Below are positions 49,716 to 58,082 of a DNA stretch of 64,000 nt, one piece after another. Location of the stretch: positions 9,298,334 to 9,362,333 of the forward strand of contig NZ_CP100416.1 in assembly GCF_026017845.1 (NCBI RefSeq), read 5' to 3'. Below the pieces are notes generated by a model that ran no database searches, was not told where the DNA came from, and saw only the letters and a list, made by a program, of their open reading frames with translations. Every line of letters begins with the position of its first letter. Position 1 is the stretch's first letter. Made by a program: the position numbers and the translations under genes. The stretch is from Amycolatopsis mediterranei. GTDB lineage: Bacteria; Actinomycetota; Actinomycetes; Mycobacteriales; Pseudonocardiaceae.

Positions 49716-50627
49716 GTGGTCACATCCGGGCGTTTGCCCCGCCGCGCGGCCGGGTTCGTCGCCGCAGCCGTGACGATGGCCGCGCTCACCGGCTGCTCGA
49801 CGGCACCCGCCGTCACGTCCGGCTTCGACGCGGCCGATCTCGACGCCGCGCTGGGAAAGGTGCCTGCCGACCTGTCGGCGGTGCACGGTCTCGACCTTCC
49901 GCTGGACCCGTCGCTGCTGACGCCGGTCGAAGAACTGGAGGTGGTCAAGGCGCGCAACACTTTGATGGAGCGCTGTCTCGCCGGCCACGGGCTCGCGTTC
50001 ACCTTCCCCGCGGTCGATCCGGTGCGGGACGCGGCCAAGCCGCGGCGGTACGGACTCGTCGACGCGGGCGAGGCCGCGGCCTACGGCTACCGGGACCCGG
50101 CGATCTTCACCGCACGCGGCGCCGGCGCCACGGCTCCTCAGCCGCCGCCGGAGGTCGTTTCGGTGATCACCGGCACGCACGCCGGCGAGGTCGGCGGCCA
50201 CGACGTGCCGGCCGGCGGTTGCGCGGGCGAGGCGGACCGGACACTCGCCACCGACGGCAAGCCCGGCCAGGAACCGGTGAGCTTCGCACTGAGCGGCCGC
50301 AGCCACGAGATCGCCCGGACCGCACCGCCGGTGACCGCGGCGGCCGAGGCGTGGTCGCGGTGCATGGCGGCCGCCGGTTTCCGCTACGCCCGGCCGGACG
50401 CCGCGATCAACGACCCCGCGTTCGCCGTGGGCCGCCCTTCTCCACACGAGATCGCCGTGGCCACCCAGGACGTGCGGTGCAAGGAGAGCGTCGAGTGGGT
50501 CAGGACCTGGGTCGGAGTCGAGCGGGCCGGGCAGGACGTGCTCGTCCGGCAGCACCCCACCGACCTGCGTCGCGAGCGGGAGCACAAACAGCAGCAGCTC
50601 GCGGTGGCCCGCGAGGTCAACGGCTGA
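49716..50627 (+). CDS. Lipoprotein of unknown function
   Basis: 303 residues with lipobox LTGC (Cys27). The mature part is soluble, helical at the end (TDLRREREHKQQQLAVAREV), with several Cys (ERCLAGHG, WSRCMAAAGF, VRCKESV). The repeated pattern of a short helix, Cys and Met resembles uncharacterised actinomycete lipoproteins. GGAGG lies eight bases before the GTG. No clear neighbour relation. Confidence 0.75.
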   Translation: MVTSGRLPRRAAGFVAAAVTMAALTGCSTAPAVTSGFDAADLDAALGKVPADLSAVHGLDLPLDPSLLTPVEELEVVKARNTLMERCLAGHGLAFTFPAVDPVRDAAKPRRYGLVDAGEAAAYGYRDPAIFTARGAGATAPQPPPEVVSVITGTHAGEVGGHDVPAGGCAGEADRTLATDGKPGQEPVSFALSGRSHEIARTAPPVTAAAEAWSRCMAAAGFRYARPDAAINDPAFAVGRPSPHEIAVATQDVRCKESVEWVRTWVGVERAGQDVLVRQHPTDLRREREHKQQQLAVAREVNG

Positions 50628-50673
50628 CGTCGAACCGGAACCGGACTTCGGTTCCCCTGAACGAAGGATGCCC

Positions 50674-51141
50674 ATGACCGACGACCGTTTCATCCTGCTC
50701 GAACCGGACGCCGTCCGCCCGGGTCGCGTCCCGATGCCACCGGCCTTCGCGGTGAAAGCGATGACCGCGGACACCGAGGGGCGATTCTCCTTGCTGGAGA
50801 CGACGGTGGCTCGTGCCATCCCCCGGCACACGCACGACGTGGCGGACGAGGCCATCTACGTCTTGGCCGGCGACCTCGGCGTCGAGTTCGACGATCGCGC
50901 GTTCACCGCGCCGAAGGGTACGTTCGTGTTGCTGCCGCACGGAGTGCCGCACGCACTGCGCCCCGCCTCCGACCCGCCGCCACGAGTGCTGCAGGTCTCC
51001 TCGCCGGGCGGCTGGGAGTGCTACCTGGAAGATCTTTTCGAGGCCGGTCCGTCGGTGCTCACCGATGGCGAGCTGGACCCGGCGAAGATCAATCCCATCG
51101 CTGCCAGGTACCACATCAGGTACGAGGAGCCCGTGCGGTGA
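50674..51141 (+). CDS. Cupin-domain protein
   Basis: 155 residues. Cupin motif 1 is HTHDVADEAIYVLAGDLGVEF and motif 2 FVLLPHGVPHAL, with His and Glu residues for a metal. I prefer the second ATG (50674) because GAAGG sits at the right distance; the first is at 50668. The C-terminal helix region (YLEDLFEAGPSVL) is also found in quercetinase-like members. Function unspecified. Confidence 0.85.
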   Translation: MTDDRFILLEPDAVRPGRVPMPPAFAVKAMTADTEGRFSLLETTVARAIPRHTHDVADEAIYVLAGDLGVEFDDRAFTAPKGTFVLLPHGVPHALRPASDPPPRVLQVSSPGGWECYLEDLFEAGPSVLTDGELDPAKINPIAARYHIRYEEPVR

Positions 51142-51268
51142 GTTCACGGAGTTCGCGCGCCGGCCCGGTTTCGGCCGCGACCGGCGAGAACTCCGGCCAC
51201 GGCGAGCACGCGGGCATGACCCGCATCGGGGGACGTGCTGCCGGGTGGGCGCGCGGGCACGCCCCGAC

Positions 51269-51545
51269 GGGCGTCGACCGGCCACGCTCGTCGCCCAGGT
51301 CGAGGCCGCGGGCTACCGCGTGACGCTGCCGCAGCCGGAGGAACCCGAAGCTGAGAACGGAGCCTGACTCGACGCACCCGCTGCGGCAGCAGCGTGCTGA
51401 TCAAGGGCCCGGCTGCGTGAGCCGGGCCTGACCCCGGTGCTCACCGGTGACAACACGGCCGTCGCCCGGGCGGGGGCCCCCGAGGTCGGGATCGGCCAGG
51501 TGATCGCGGAGGTGCTGCCCGCGGGCGCCGGCGACGAGCGATCTG
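51269..51545 (+). pseudogene. Remnants of a heavy-metal P-type ATPase
   Basis: Two separate coding relics. The first (to a TGA at 51367) reads PATLVAQVEAAGYRVTLPQP, the end of a heavy-metal-associated domain. The second (about 51424-51530) reads GLTPVLTGDNTAVARAGAPE then VGIGQVIAEVLPAG, the TGDN hinge region of the P domain. The membrane and most of the ATPase parts are gone. A 9-bp-stem hairpin at 51406-51428 lies between them. Nothing else is seen from 51142 to the tRNA. Confidence 0.65.
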
Positions 51546-51599
51546 GACTGTCGCGGAAAGCCGCAGCTCACGAGGAGTGTGATCTCGTGAGGATGCTTG

Positions 51600-51676
51600 T
51601 GGTGCCCCCGACGGGACTCGAACCCGCACTGAATCGATTTTAAGTCGACTGCCTCTGCCGGTTGGGCTACGGGGGC
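51600..51676 (-). tRNA. tRNA with anticodon UAA and short variable arm (Leu by anticodon)
   Basis: A full cloverleaf on the minus strand with encoded CCA. The acceptor stem is GCCCCCG/CGGGGGC, the D arm has only three pairs, the anticodon stem GTCGA/TCGAT encloses CTTAAAA, the variable region is five bases, and the T arm has the TTCGAGT loop. The anticodon TAA would read UUA (Leu) and the discriminator is A. Bacterial leucine tRNAs normally have a long variable arm, which is absent here, so this is not a standard bldA-type tRNA. Confidence 0.85.
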
Positions 51677-51724
51677 ACCACACACTCTAGGTGATCGGGC
51701 CGGTCGCGCGTCCAGTGCGCCGTG

Positions 51725-53857
51725 CTATTCCGGGGCCGGCTCCGGCTCGTCGGCGTCGAGGAGGCCTGGGCCGTGCTCGCCTCTTCGCCAGTCCTCCGAT
51801 CTGCGACGGCGTCGTTCCTGCTCCCTGACTATCCAATCGCGGCCCTCCGCCGAGACCGCCTCCAGCACGTGCAGTGCGCCCGCGATGCCCGAGGATTCCA
51901 GCGCGAGGCGCTGCAACATGGCCTCGTTCTCCACGCTCTCGTCCGTCAGGCCTTCGAATCCCTCGGCGACGACCGAAATCTGCTCGCCACTGACCAGCGT
52001 CAGCCGGAACGCGCGCTTGCGCACGGACTGCGTTTGCTGGAGGACCGCGTTGTCGCCGTTGAGGATCTGGTAGTGCCAGCCGTCCGCGTACCGGACGCCG
52101 ACTTCGGCGACGCGGGCCGCGGAAAGGGCGTCGTACCTGAAGGATGTGCGGCGCTCGTCGTGGACGTCCGCCTTGAGGAAGTCCAGGTCCACCTCGATCT
52201 CCCGGACGCCGCTGTGCGTCAGGAGGAACACGAGGATCACGTAACGCGAATACCGCATCGGGCCGCCGAGGACGCGGGCGCGGTGGGCGTTGGCCGCTCC
52301 CTCCGTCAGGACCACGTGCGCCACCAAGTCGCGGTTGGTCAGCGCGCACCGGCGCAAGGCCTCGGTCTTGAGGTGGGACTTGTCCAGGTCGAGCCACCAG
52401 GCCATCTCGGCGTCGTCGGGCCGGTCCGCGAGCACCTGCGACCACTCCACGAACGCCTGCTCCTCCTCCTTCAGCAACCGGCTGCCGCGCTCGTTCTCCT
52501 CGGCCTGGAACTGGTGGGACACCATGATCCGGAGGCCGTGCTGCATCGCGAAGAAGCCGCCTGCGCCGAGGAAGAGCGCCGCTCCGATGAAGCTGCCCGC
52601 GCCGCCGAGCATGATCAGCGCTCCGACGACCGCGATGGCGATCCCGGTTCGGTGGACGAGGAGGCTGGTCGAGGACGGGCGGACCTCGTCGCGGTAGGCG
52701 AACAACGTGCCGTTGCGCCACTGCGCGGCCACCCGGCGGGCGTGCCACCGGATCAGCCAGTTCACCGCCCCGGCGTCGACCTGCGCGTTGCCGAACAGGG
52801 TCACGAACCGCCACTTGTAGTACTCGCAGATGCCCCGGGTGTCGTTCACCCAGCTGCCCGGCGTGTGCGGCCGCGCGTCCCAGAAGCGCGCCTCCACCAG
52901 TTTGTGGATCTGCTCGACGAACCGGGACGACACCCAGTGGCCGGGCGAGCCGGCGGCCTGGAACTGCAGCGGGACGCCGTGTTCGCGGTCGCGGGCGACC
53001 AGCCGCATCGTCCCCAGCTGCTGCTCGCGCCCCGCCCAGATCGCGCCGGCGAACCCCGCCGCCATGACGAGCAGGCCGGCGATGCCGGCGGCGGGCCGTC
53101 CGTCGCCGAACCCGCTGAGGAACGCGATCAAGCCGAGGAGCACGCCCGCGCCCCCGAGCCCCGCCTTCACCCACTCCGCCGAGGGGATGGCCGCGCGGGC
53201 AGGCACGAAGTAGCGCGGCACCGCGGGATCCGGCTCGAAGAACTTCCACGCCCGGTCCACCCGGTCGTGCGCGAGCCGCTCGGTCCGGACGCGCTGGGCG
53301 TCGACGACGTCCACGCTGTCCTGGAGCGCGCCGCCGAGGACGAGCGCGAGGTGCCGCGTGATCTCGTTCTGCCGGTCCCGGGGCAGTTCCTGCAGGTTCG
53401 CCATGGCTTTCGCCAGGTCGGCGGCGTCCAGGGCGCTGCCCATCTCCTGCCGCCACACGAAGGACATGAGCTCCCACACCACGCTGAGCGCGCCACGCCA
53501 CTCGTCGTGGGCGAAGCGCCGGGCCGTGAGGTCCGCCATCCGGAACCGCGCGTACACGTCGTCGCTGATCTCGTTGAGCGACCGGTCACTGAGGACGGAC
53601 AAGGCGTAGTGGTAAGCGAGCCGGGTGGACGCGTGCCCTTGCTGCAGCAGCTCCTGGAAGAGCGTCTCGGCCATCCGCGGGGTACCACCGCGCAGGTGGT
53701 TCAGCGCGACCTCGAACCGCCGCTCCGGCGGATCCGAGGGGTTGATGTGGTAGGTCGTCTCGTGGCGGTGGAACGTGCCGCCGTAGATCGCGCCGATCTG
53801 CTGCTCGACGTGGGATTCGCCGGACGCCTGGTTCTGGAACCCGTGCGGGACGTTCAT
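51725..53857 (-). CDS. Multi-helix membrane protein paired with the nucleosidase
   Basis: 710 residues. The N-terminus has SHVEQQIGAIYGGTFHRHETTY, the same short tag found at the end of the upstream nucleosidase. A helical domain (about 40-190, LNHLRGGTPRMAETLFQELLQQGHAST) follows, two groups of membrane helices (about 233-285 and 408-450), and a cytoplasmic C-terminal domain with FRLTLVSGEQISVVAEGFEG. I recognise no family. The ATG overlaps the nucleosidase stop (ATGA), so the two are made together. An effector or scaffold role is inferred. Confidence 0.75.
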   Translation of the reverse strand: MNVPHGFQNQASGESHVEQQIGAIYGGTFHRHETTYHINPSDPPERRFEVALNHLRGGTPRMAETLFQELLQQGHASTRLAYHYALSVLSDRSLNEISDDVYARFRMADLTARRFAHDEWRGALSVVWELMSFVWRQEMGSALDAADLAKAMANLQELPRDRQNEITRHLALVLGGALQDSVDVVDAQRVRTERLAHDRVDRAWKFFEPDPAVPRYFVPARAAIPSAEWVKAGLGGAGVLLGLIAFLSGFGDGRPAAGIAGLLVMAAGFAGAIWAGREQQLGTMRLVARDREHGVPLQFQAAGSPGHWVSSRFVEQIHKLVEARFWDARPHTPGSWVNDTRGICEYYKWRFVTLFGNAQVDAGAVNWLIRWHARRVAAQWRNGTLFAYRDEVRPSSTSLLVHRTGIAIAVVGALIMLGGAGSFIGAALFLGAGGFFAMQHGLRIMVSHQFQAEENERGSRLLKEEEQAFVEWSQVLADRPDDAEMAWWLDLDKSHLKTEALRRCALTNRDLVAHVVLTEGAANAHRARVLGGPMRYSRYVILVFLLTHSGVREIEVDLDFLKADVHDERRTSFRYDALSAARVAEVGVRYADGWHYQILNGDNAVLQQTQSVRKRAFRLTLVSGEQISVVAEGFEGLTDESVENEAMLQRLALESSGIAGALHVLEAVSAEGRDWIVREQERRRRRSEDWRRGEHGPGLLDADEPEPAPE

Positions 53858-54717
53858 GCGTGCCTCCGCGGGGATCGCTGCGTCACGTGGAAGTCCCCGT
53901 AGACGGCGCCCACCTGCTGCCCGACGTGCGCGTTGTCCCTGGCCACGTTGGTGTAGGTCGCCGCCGGTAACTCGGTGCGCTCGTCCTGGCGGGCCCCCGT
54001 CGCGCCCCCGATCCCGGCGGCGAGCGCACGGACGAAGTCCGCCGCGTTGCCGGCGGCGATCGCCTGCCAGTCCGCCTCGTCCGCGACGTCCTTGGCGCCG
54101 TCCGCGCGGTCGCTGATCCCGCGGACGGTCAGCGCCGGGACGTTGTCGTTGAGCTGGCCGGTCAACGCGAAGCCGGCGCTTTCCATTTCGACCGCCACCG
54201 CGTCGTTGTAGTTGTCCCACAGGTACCGCGCGACCGCGGACGTCCGCCCGTCGACCACCACCTCGCCCGCCGCGATCGGCTCGAAGTGGACTTCCGGCAC
54301 GCTCTCCGCGCCGCTCCAGTTCCCTTCCCTGGCCAGCGCCCGCGCGAGTTCCAGCAACCGGTGCGACGGTTCCCAGGCCTCCGGCCGGTTCCGGAAGCCC
54401 GCGTCGTCGCTGTAGCCACCGTGGTAGGCGTAAACCTTCCGGGCGACGACGACGTCGCCGAGCCGGAGCCAGTCACGCAGCCCGCCGGCGACGCCGGTGA
54501 ACACGACCGCGGACGGCGAGAACTCCGCGACCGCGCGTTCCGCGATCGCCGCGGCCCGGGCGTTGCCCGCGCCCACCATGCCGAGCGCGGCCGGACGGCC
54601 GGCCAGCTCGCCGACGTCGAACACCGTGCCCGCCTGGTGCACGTGCCGCCGCACGCCGGTCATCCGGGCGCGCACCGCGGCGCGCTCCACTTCCATCGCG
54701 GTCAGGACCACCAGCAC
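53854..54717 (-). CDS. Nucleoside phosphorylase/nucleosidase-fold protein with C-terminal tag
   Basis: 287 residues. The first 235 form an MTA/SAH nucleosidase-like fold: VVFTGVAGGL, VARKVYAYHGGYSD, AVAVEMESAGFAL (substrate-binding Glu/Met) and VRGISDRADGAK with the catalytic-type Asp. The last 50 residues carry NVARDNAHVGQQVGAVYGDF, a short tag seen in actinomycete conflict-type proteins and repeated in the next gene. The GTG at 54717 follows AGGGGCGG. Such domains also act as ATP-degrading effectors in phage defence, but the substrate here is unknown. Confidence 0.82.
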   Translation of the reverse strand: MLVVLTAMEVERAAVRARMTGVRRHVHQAGTVFDVGELAGRPAALGMVGAGNARAAAIAERAVAEFSPSAVVFTGVAGGLRDWLRLGDVVVARKVYAYHGGYSDDAGFRNRPEAWEPSHRLLELARALAREGNWSGAESVPEVHFEPIAAGEVVVDGRTSAVARYLWDNYNDAVAVEMESAGFALTGQLNDNVPALTVRGISDRADGAKDVADEADWQAIAAGNAADFVRALAAGIGGATGARQDERTELPAATYTNVARDNAHVGQQVGAVYGDFHVTQRSPRRHA

Positions 54718-54884
54718 GGGACGACCGCCCCTTCTTTTCGTTCTGCCATGACGATCTCCCTCTGTTCGCCGGAACGGCGCCCTCTCGATCGACGGCTCCT
54801 GCGAAGGCGACGCGGGCCGCGGACGACCGGCGGCGCGAGCAGGGTGCCAAGTGCATCATGCAAGGTAGCCCCATCGGGCTATTC

Positions 54885-54899
54885 TCGTCAATAAGACGA
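54885..54899. promoter_or_regulatory. Palindrome upstream of the NrtR-like gene
   Basis: TCGTCAATAAGACGA, 5-bp arms and 5-bp spacer, within a longer imperfect inverted repeat (TATTC... to ...GAATA, 54880-54903). It is AT-rich against its surroundings and lies between divergent genes, about 70 bp before the regulator start. Confidence 0.55.
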
Positions 54900-54968
54900 A
54901 TATTGGCCGACTGCGTACACTGTGCACTATGGACACTCATCCGACGACGACCGGCCGTGCCGCCGACC

Positions 54969-55679
54969 ATGCCTGAGCCCGCCGAGTGGACGATCCCCGA
55001 GGTCGCGGTCGCCGTGGACCTGGCCATCCTCACCGTGCACGACAGTGCGCTGCAGATCATGCTGGTGAAGCGTGGAATTCCGCCGTACGAGGGCATGCTG
55101 GCCCTTCCCGGCGGGTTCCTCGCTTCGACGTCGGAAGACCTCGACCACGCCGCGGCCCGCGAACTACAGGAAGAGACGGGTCTCGACGCGCGGGCGTTAC
55201 ACCTGGAACAGCTGCGCACGTACGGGACACCGGGCCGCGATCCGCGCCGGCGCGTGATCGCGATCTGCTACGTCGCCTTCTCGCCCCAGCTCCCGGTTCC
55301 GGTGGCCGGCGGCGACGCCCGCGAAGCGGTCCTCATGCCCGTGGAGAAGGTGCTGAGACCGCGCACCCGGATCGCGTTCGACCACAAGAAGATCATCGCC
55401 GACGCGGTCGAGCGCGCCCGCAGCAAGCTCGAGTACACCACGCTCGCGGCGGCCTTCTGCGCACCGGAGTTCACGATGACCGACCTGCGCGAGGTCTACG
55501 AGATCGTCTGGGGCGAGCAGCTCGACCCGCGGAACTTCCACCGCAAGATCATCGGTGTCGACGGATTCCTGATCCCGACCGGGGAACGAGTCTCGCGACA
55601 GCCCGGCCGACCGGCCGCACTCTACCGCCGCGGCCCCGCCACCGTGCTCCACCCGGCCATGCTGCGGTCGCGCCCGTAA
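54969..55679 (+). CDS. nrtR: NrtR-type NUDIX transcriptional regulator
   Basis: 236 residues. An N-terminal NUDIX fold (GGFLASTSEDLDHAAARELQEETGLDARAL) is followed by a winged-helix domain (LEYTTLAAAFCAPEFTMTDLREVYEIVWGEQLDPRNFHRKIIGVD) typical of NrtR, which represses NAD or pentose metabolism genes and responds to ADP-ribose. The NUDIX box departs from the catalytic consensus at several places. The ATG at 54969 overlaps the stop of a 15-codon ORF starting at 54929. Palindromes before and after the gene may be its sites. Confidence 0.85.
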   Translation: MPEPAEWTIPEVAVAVDLAILTVHDSALQIMLVKRGIPPYEGMLALPGGFLASTSEDLDHAAARELQEETGLDARALHLEQLRTYGTPGRDPRRRVIAICYVAFSPQLPVPVAGGDAREAVLMPVEKVLRPRTRIAFDHKKIIADAVERARSKLEYTTLAAAFCAPEFTMTDLREVYEIVWGEQLDPRNFHRKIIGVDGFLIPTGERVSRQPGRPAALYRRGPATVLHPAMLRSRP

Positions 55680-55680
55680 T

Positions 55681-55746
55681 CGTCACCTTGACGCTAACGG
55701 CCCGAGCGGGCTACCGTCGGTCCCGACCTTAATCGTCACTCTGACG
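55681..55746. promoter_or_regulatory. Two copies of CGTCA-N3-TGACG upstream of the small membrane peptide gene
   Basis: CGTCACCTTGACG at 55681-55693 and CGTCACTCTGACG at 55734-55746, each preceded by TAAT, their starts 53 bp (about five helical turns) apart. The first overlaps the end of nrtR by its flank; the second abuts the ribosome-binding site of the next gene. Possible NrtR sites. Confidence 0.6.
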
Positions 55747-55758
55747 GGAAGTGCCGGC

Positions 55759-55926
55759 ATGGAGATCCACTGCAAGGCGAGGTTCGCGGTCCGGACGGTG
55801 GCGCTGGCCTTCGCCGCGGGCGCGGTGCTGGGCGCGGTCGTCACCGGGTACGCCGCGTCGCCCGGGCAGAGCGAGCCTCCGGCACACAGCGCCGTCGCCC
55901 CCTCGGCCCCCGGACCGCACGGCTGA
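55759..55926 (+). CDS. Small membrane-anchored or secreted peptide
   Basis: 55 residues. A short basic start (MEIHCKARFAVR), one hydrophobic helix (TVALAFAAGAVLGAVVTGY) and a Ser/Pro/His-rich outside tail (AASPGQSEPPAHSAVAP). GGGAAG precedes the ATG by seven bases. The helix could be a signal anchor or a cleaved signal peptide. No family recognised. It stands alone between a pair of palindromic sites and a strong terminator, so it is a separately regulated transcript. Confidence 0.65.
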   Translation: MEIHCKARFAVRTVALAFAAGAVLGAVVTGYAASPGQSEPPAHSAVAPSAPGPHG

Positions 55927-55931
55927 GACGC

Positions 55932-55965
55932 CGAGAGCCCCCGGCCAGGAGACCGGGGGCTCTCG
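55932..55965. terminator. Bidirectional hairpin between small peptide and ndh
   Basis: A perfect 13-bp stem (55932-55944 with 55953-55965) and 8-base loop, followed by GAAAAA on the plus strand, which gives a short U run for minus-strand transcripts. Confidence 0.85.
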
Positions 55966-55979
55966 AGAAAAACGGGCGC

Positions 55980-57314
55980 TCAGGACTTCGAGACGCGCGC
56001 GAACTCGTCCTTCGGGTTGTTGATCTGCCCGAGCGAGATCACCTCACGGCGGAACAGCCCGCCGAGGATCCAGTCGAAGAGGATGCGGATCTTGCGGTTC
56101 CACGTCGGCATCGCCTTGAGGTGGTACGCGCGGTGGAAGAGCCACGCCGGGAAGCCCTTGATCTTCAGGTTCAGCGCGTCCGCGACGCCCTTGTGCAGGC
56201 CGAGACTGGCGACCGCGCCGAGGTTCTTGTGGTAGTAGTCCTTCGGCTTGCCGCCGCGGATCACCTTGATGATGTTCTTCGCCAGCAGCGTCGCCTGGCG
56301 GACCGCGTGCTGCGCGTTCGGCGGGCAGGTCGCCGTCGGGTCCTCTTCGGTGCGCGAGAGGTCCGGGATCGCCGCGTTGTCGCCGGCGGTCCAGACGTCG
56401 GGGTGGCCGACGACCTGCATCGCGGCGGTCGCCTCGAGGCGGCCGCGCTTGTCGACCGGCAGGTCCGACTGGCCGACCACCGGGTTGGCCTTCACCCCGG
56501 CCGTCCAGATCAGCGTGTCGGTGTCGAACTCCGTGCCGTCCGAGAGCACGACGTGGCCGTTTTCGAACGACTTCGCCGCCGTCGACAGGTAGACCTCGAT
56601 GCCGCGCTTCTCCAGCTGCTCGACCGTGTACACGCCCAGGGTCTCGCGGACCTCGGGCAGGATGCGGCCGGCCGCCTCGACGAGCACCCAGCGGATGTCG
56701 GAGGTCTTGATGTTCGGGTAGTAGTTCTCCACCGCGAACCGGGTCATGTCCTCGAGCTCGGCCAGCGCCTCGATGCCGGCGAACCCGCCGCCGACCACCG
56801 TGAACGTCAGCAGGCGCTTGCGCAGCTCGGGGTCGAGCGTGCTGGCCGCCTCGTCGAGCTTGGTCATGATGTGGTTGCGCAGGTAGATCGCCTCGCCGAT
56901 GGTCTTGAAGGCGATCCCCTGCTCGACCAGGCCCGGGATCGGGAGGATGCGGGCGACAGCGCCGAGCGCGACGACCAGGATGTCGTAGCCGAGCTGCTCG
57001 ATGTGGCCGTCGGCCGCCTCGACCGTGACGGACTTCTTGTCGTTCTCGATCTTGGTGACGCGCGCGGTCAGCACGTGGCAGCGCTTGAGCACCCGCCGCA
57101 GCGGCACGACCACGTGCCGGGGCTCGATCGCGCCGGCCGCGGCCTCCGGGAGGAACGGCGCGTAGGTCATGTGGGGCTGCGGGTCAACGACGGTCACGGA
57201 GGCCTCGTTGGCCCGGAGCATCTTCTGGAGGCCGTACGCCGTGTAGAGCCCGACGTACCCACCACCGAGGACGAGGATCCGAGTCGGTTCCGACTTCGAC
57301 TTCGCAGCAGCCAT
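55980..57314 (-). CDS. ndh: Type II NADH dehydrogenase
   Basis: Membrane-bound non-proton-pumping NADH:quinone oxidoreductase, 444 residues. It has an N-terminal FAD Rossmann motif (ILVLGGGYVGLYTAYGL), a second NADH-binding motif (FTVVGGGFAGIEALAEL) and the AGDNAAIPD FAD motif. The C-terminal amphipathic region (LKIKGFPAWLFHRAYHLKAMP) attaches it to the membrane, as in mycobacterial Ndh. GAGGAC precedes the ATG. It feeds electrons into menaquinone. Confidence 0.95.
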   Translation of the reverse strand: MAAAKSKSEPTRILVLGGGYVGLYTAYGLQKMLRANEASVTVVDPQPHMTYAPFLPEAAAGAIEPRHVVVPLRRVLKRCHVLTARVTKIENDKKSVTVEAADGHIEQLGYDILVVALGAVARILPIPGLVEQGIAFKTIGEAIYLRNHIMTKLDEAASTLDPELRKRLLTFTVVGGGFAGIEALAELEDMTRFAVENYYPNIKTSDIRWVLVEAAGRILPEVRETLGVYTVEQLEKRGIEVYLSTAAKSFENGHVVLSDGTEFDTDTLIWTAGVKANPVVGQSDLPVDKRGRLEATAAMQVVGHPDVWTAGDNAAIPDLSRTEEDPTATCPPNAQHAVRQATLLAKNIIKVIRGGKPKDYYHKNLGAVASLGLHKGVADALNLKIKGFPAWLFHRAYHLKAMPTWNRKIRILFDWILGGLFRREVISLGQINNPKDEFARVSKS

Positions 57315-57398
57315 GTCCTCATGGTGACACCTTCGCCGCGACCTCGCTCGGGGGCCCCATCCGGCTGTGACCAGCGTCGCTGCGGTTTCCGTAACGAT

Positions 57399-58082
57399 TC
57401 AGTTGTGCCCTGTCACCGAGGTCGCGGCCCGGAAGACGTCCGCCACCATGGCGTGGGTCACCCGGTGTGTCTGGACATTGCGCGGCGAGACGTGATAACA
57501 GCCGAAAAGCCGCAGGTCGCCCAGTTCCACGACGGCCCCGTGCGCGAACGCGGGACGCGGCTGCGGCACCGGCCAGCCGGCCGCCTCCAGCACGGGCAGT
57601 AACGCCTGCCAGCCGAACGCCCCCAGCACGACGATCGCCCGCAGTGTCGGACGTAACAGTGCGAGTTCCCCGGCCAGCCATGGGCGGCAGGTGTCCCGCT
57701 CGGCCGGCGTCGGCTTGTTCTCCGGCGGCGCGCACCGCACGGGCGAGACCAGCCGGGTGCCGTAGAGCTGGAGGCCGTCACCGAGCCGCTCGGACGTCGG
57801 CTGCGAGGCGAGCCCGACCTCGTGCAGGACCCGGAACAGGAAATCACCCGATGGATCGCCGGTGAACATCCGGCCGGTGCGGTTCGCGCCGTGCGCCGAG
57901 GGCGCCAGTCCGACGACGGCGAGCGACGCGTCCGGCGGCCCGAACCCGGGCACCGGGCGCGCCCAGTACTCCTCGCCGCGGAAGGCCGCCTTGGTGCCCG
58001 CGACGCCCTCGCGCCAGGCCACCAGCCGCGGGCACGCGCGGCAGCCGGCCACCGCGGTGTCCAGCTCGGACAGCGACCTCAT
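57399..58082 (-). CDS. Family 5 uracil-DNA glycosylase (UdgB-like)
   Basis: DNA base-excision repair enzyme, 227 residues. It has the iron-sulfur Cys motif CRACPRLVAWRE with further Cys (RCAPPENKPTPAERDTCRPWL), motif A GLAPSAHGANRTGRMFTGD and motif B HVSPRNVQTHRVT, as in family 5 enzymes that remove uracil, hypoxanthine and other deaminated bases. The ATG at 58082 overlaps the stop of an upstream 88-codon ORF (ATGA). No strong ribosome-binding site, consistent with coupling. Confidence 0.9.
   Translation of the reverse strand: MRSLSELDTAVAGCRACPRLVAWREGVAGTKAAFRGEEYWARPVPGFGPPDASLAVVGLAPSAHGANRTGRMFTGDPSGDFLFRVLHEVGLASQPTSERLGDGLQLYGTRLVSPVRCAPPENKPTPAERDTCRPWLAGELALLRPTLRAIVVLGAFGWQALLPVLEAAGWPVPQPRPAFAHGAVVELGDLRLFGCYHVSPRNVQTHRVTHAMVADVFRAATSVTGHN

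Noticed and set aside
51600..51676. bldA tRNA
   Set aside because: The anticodon matches but the long variable arm of bldA-type tRNA-Leu is missing.
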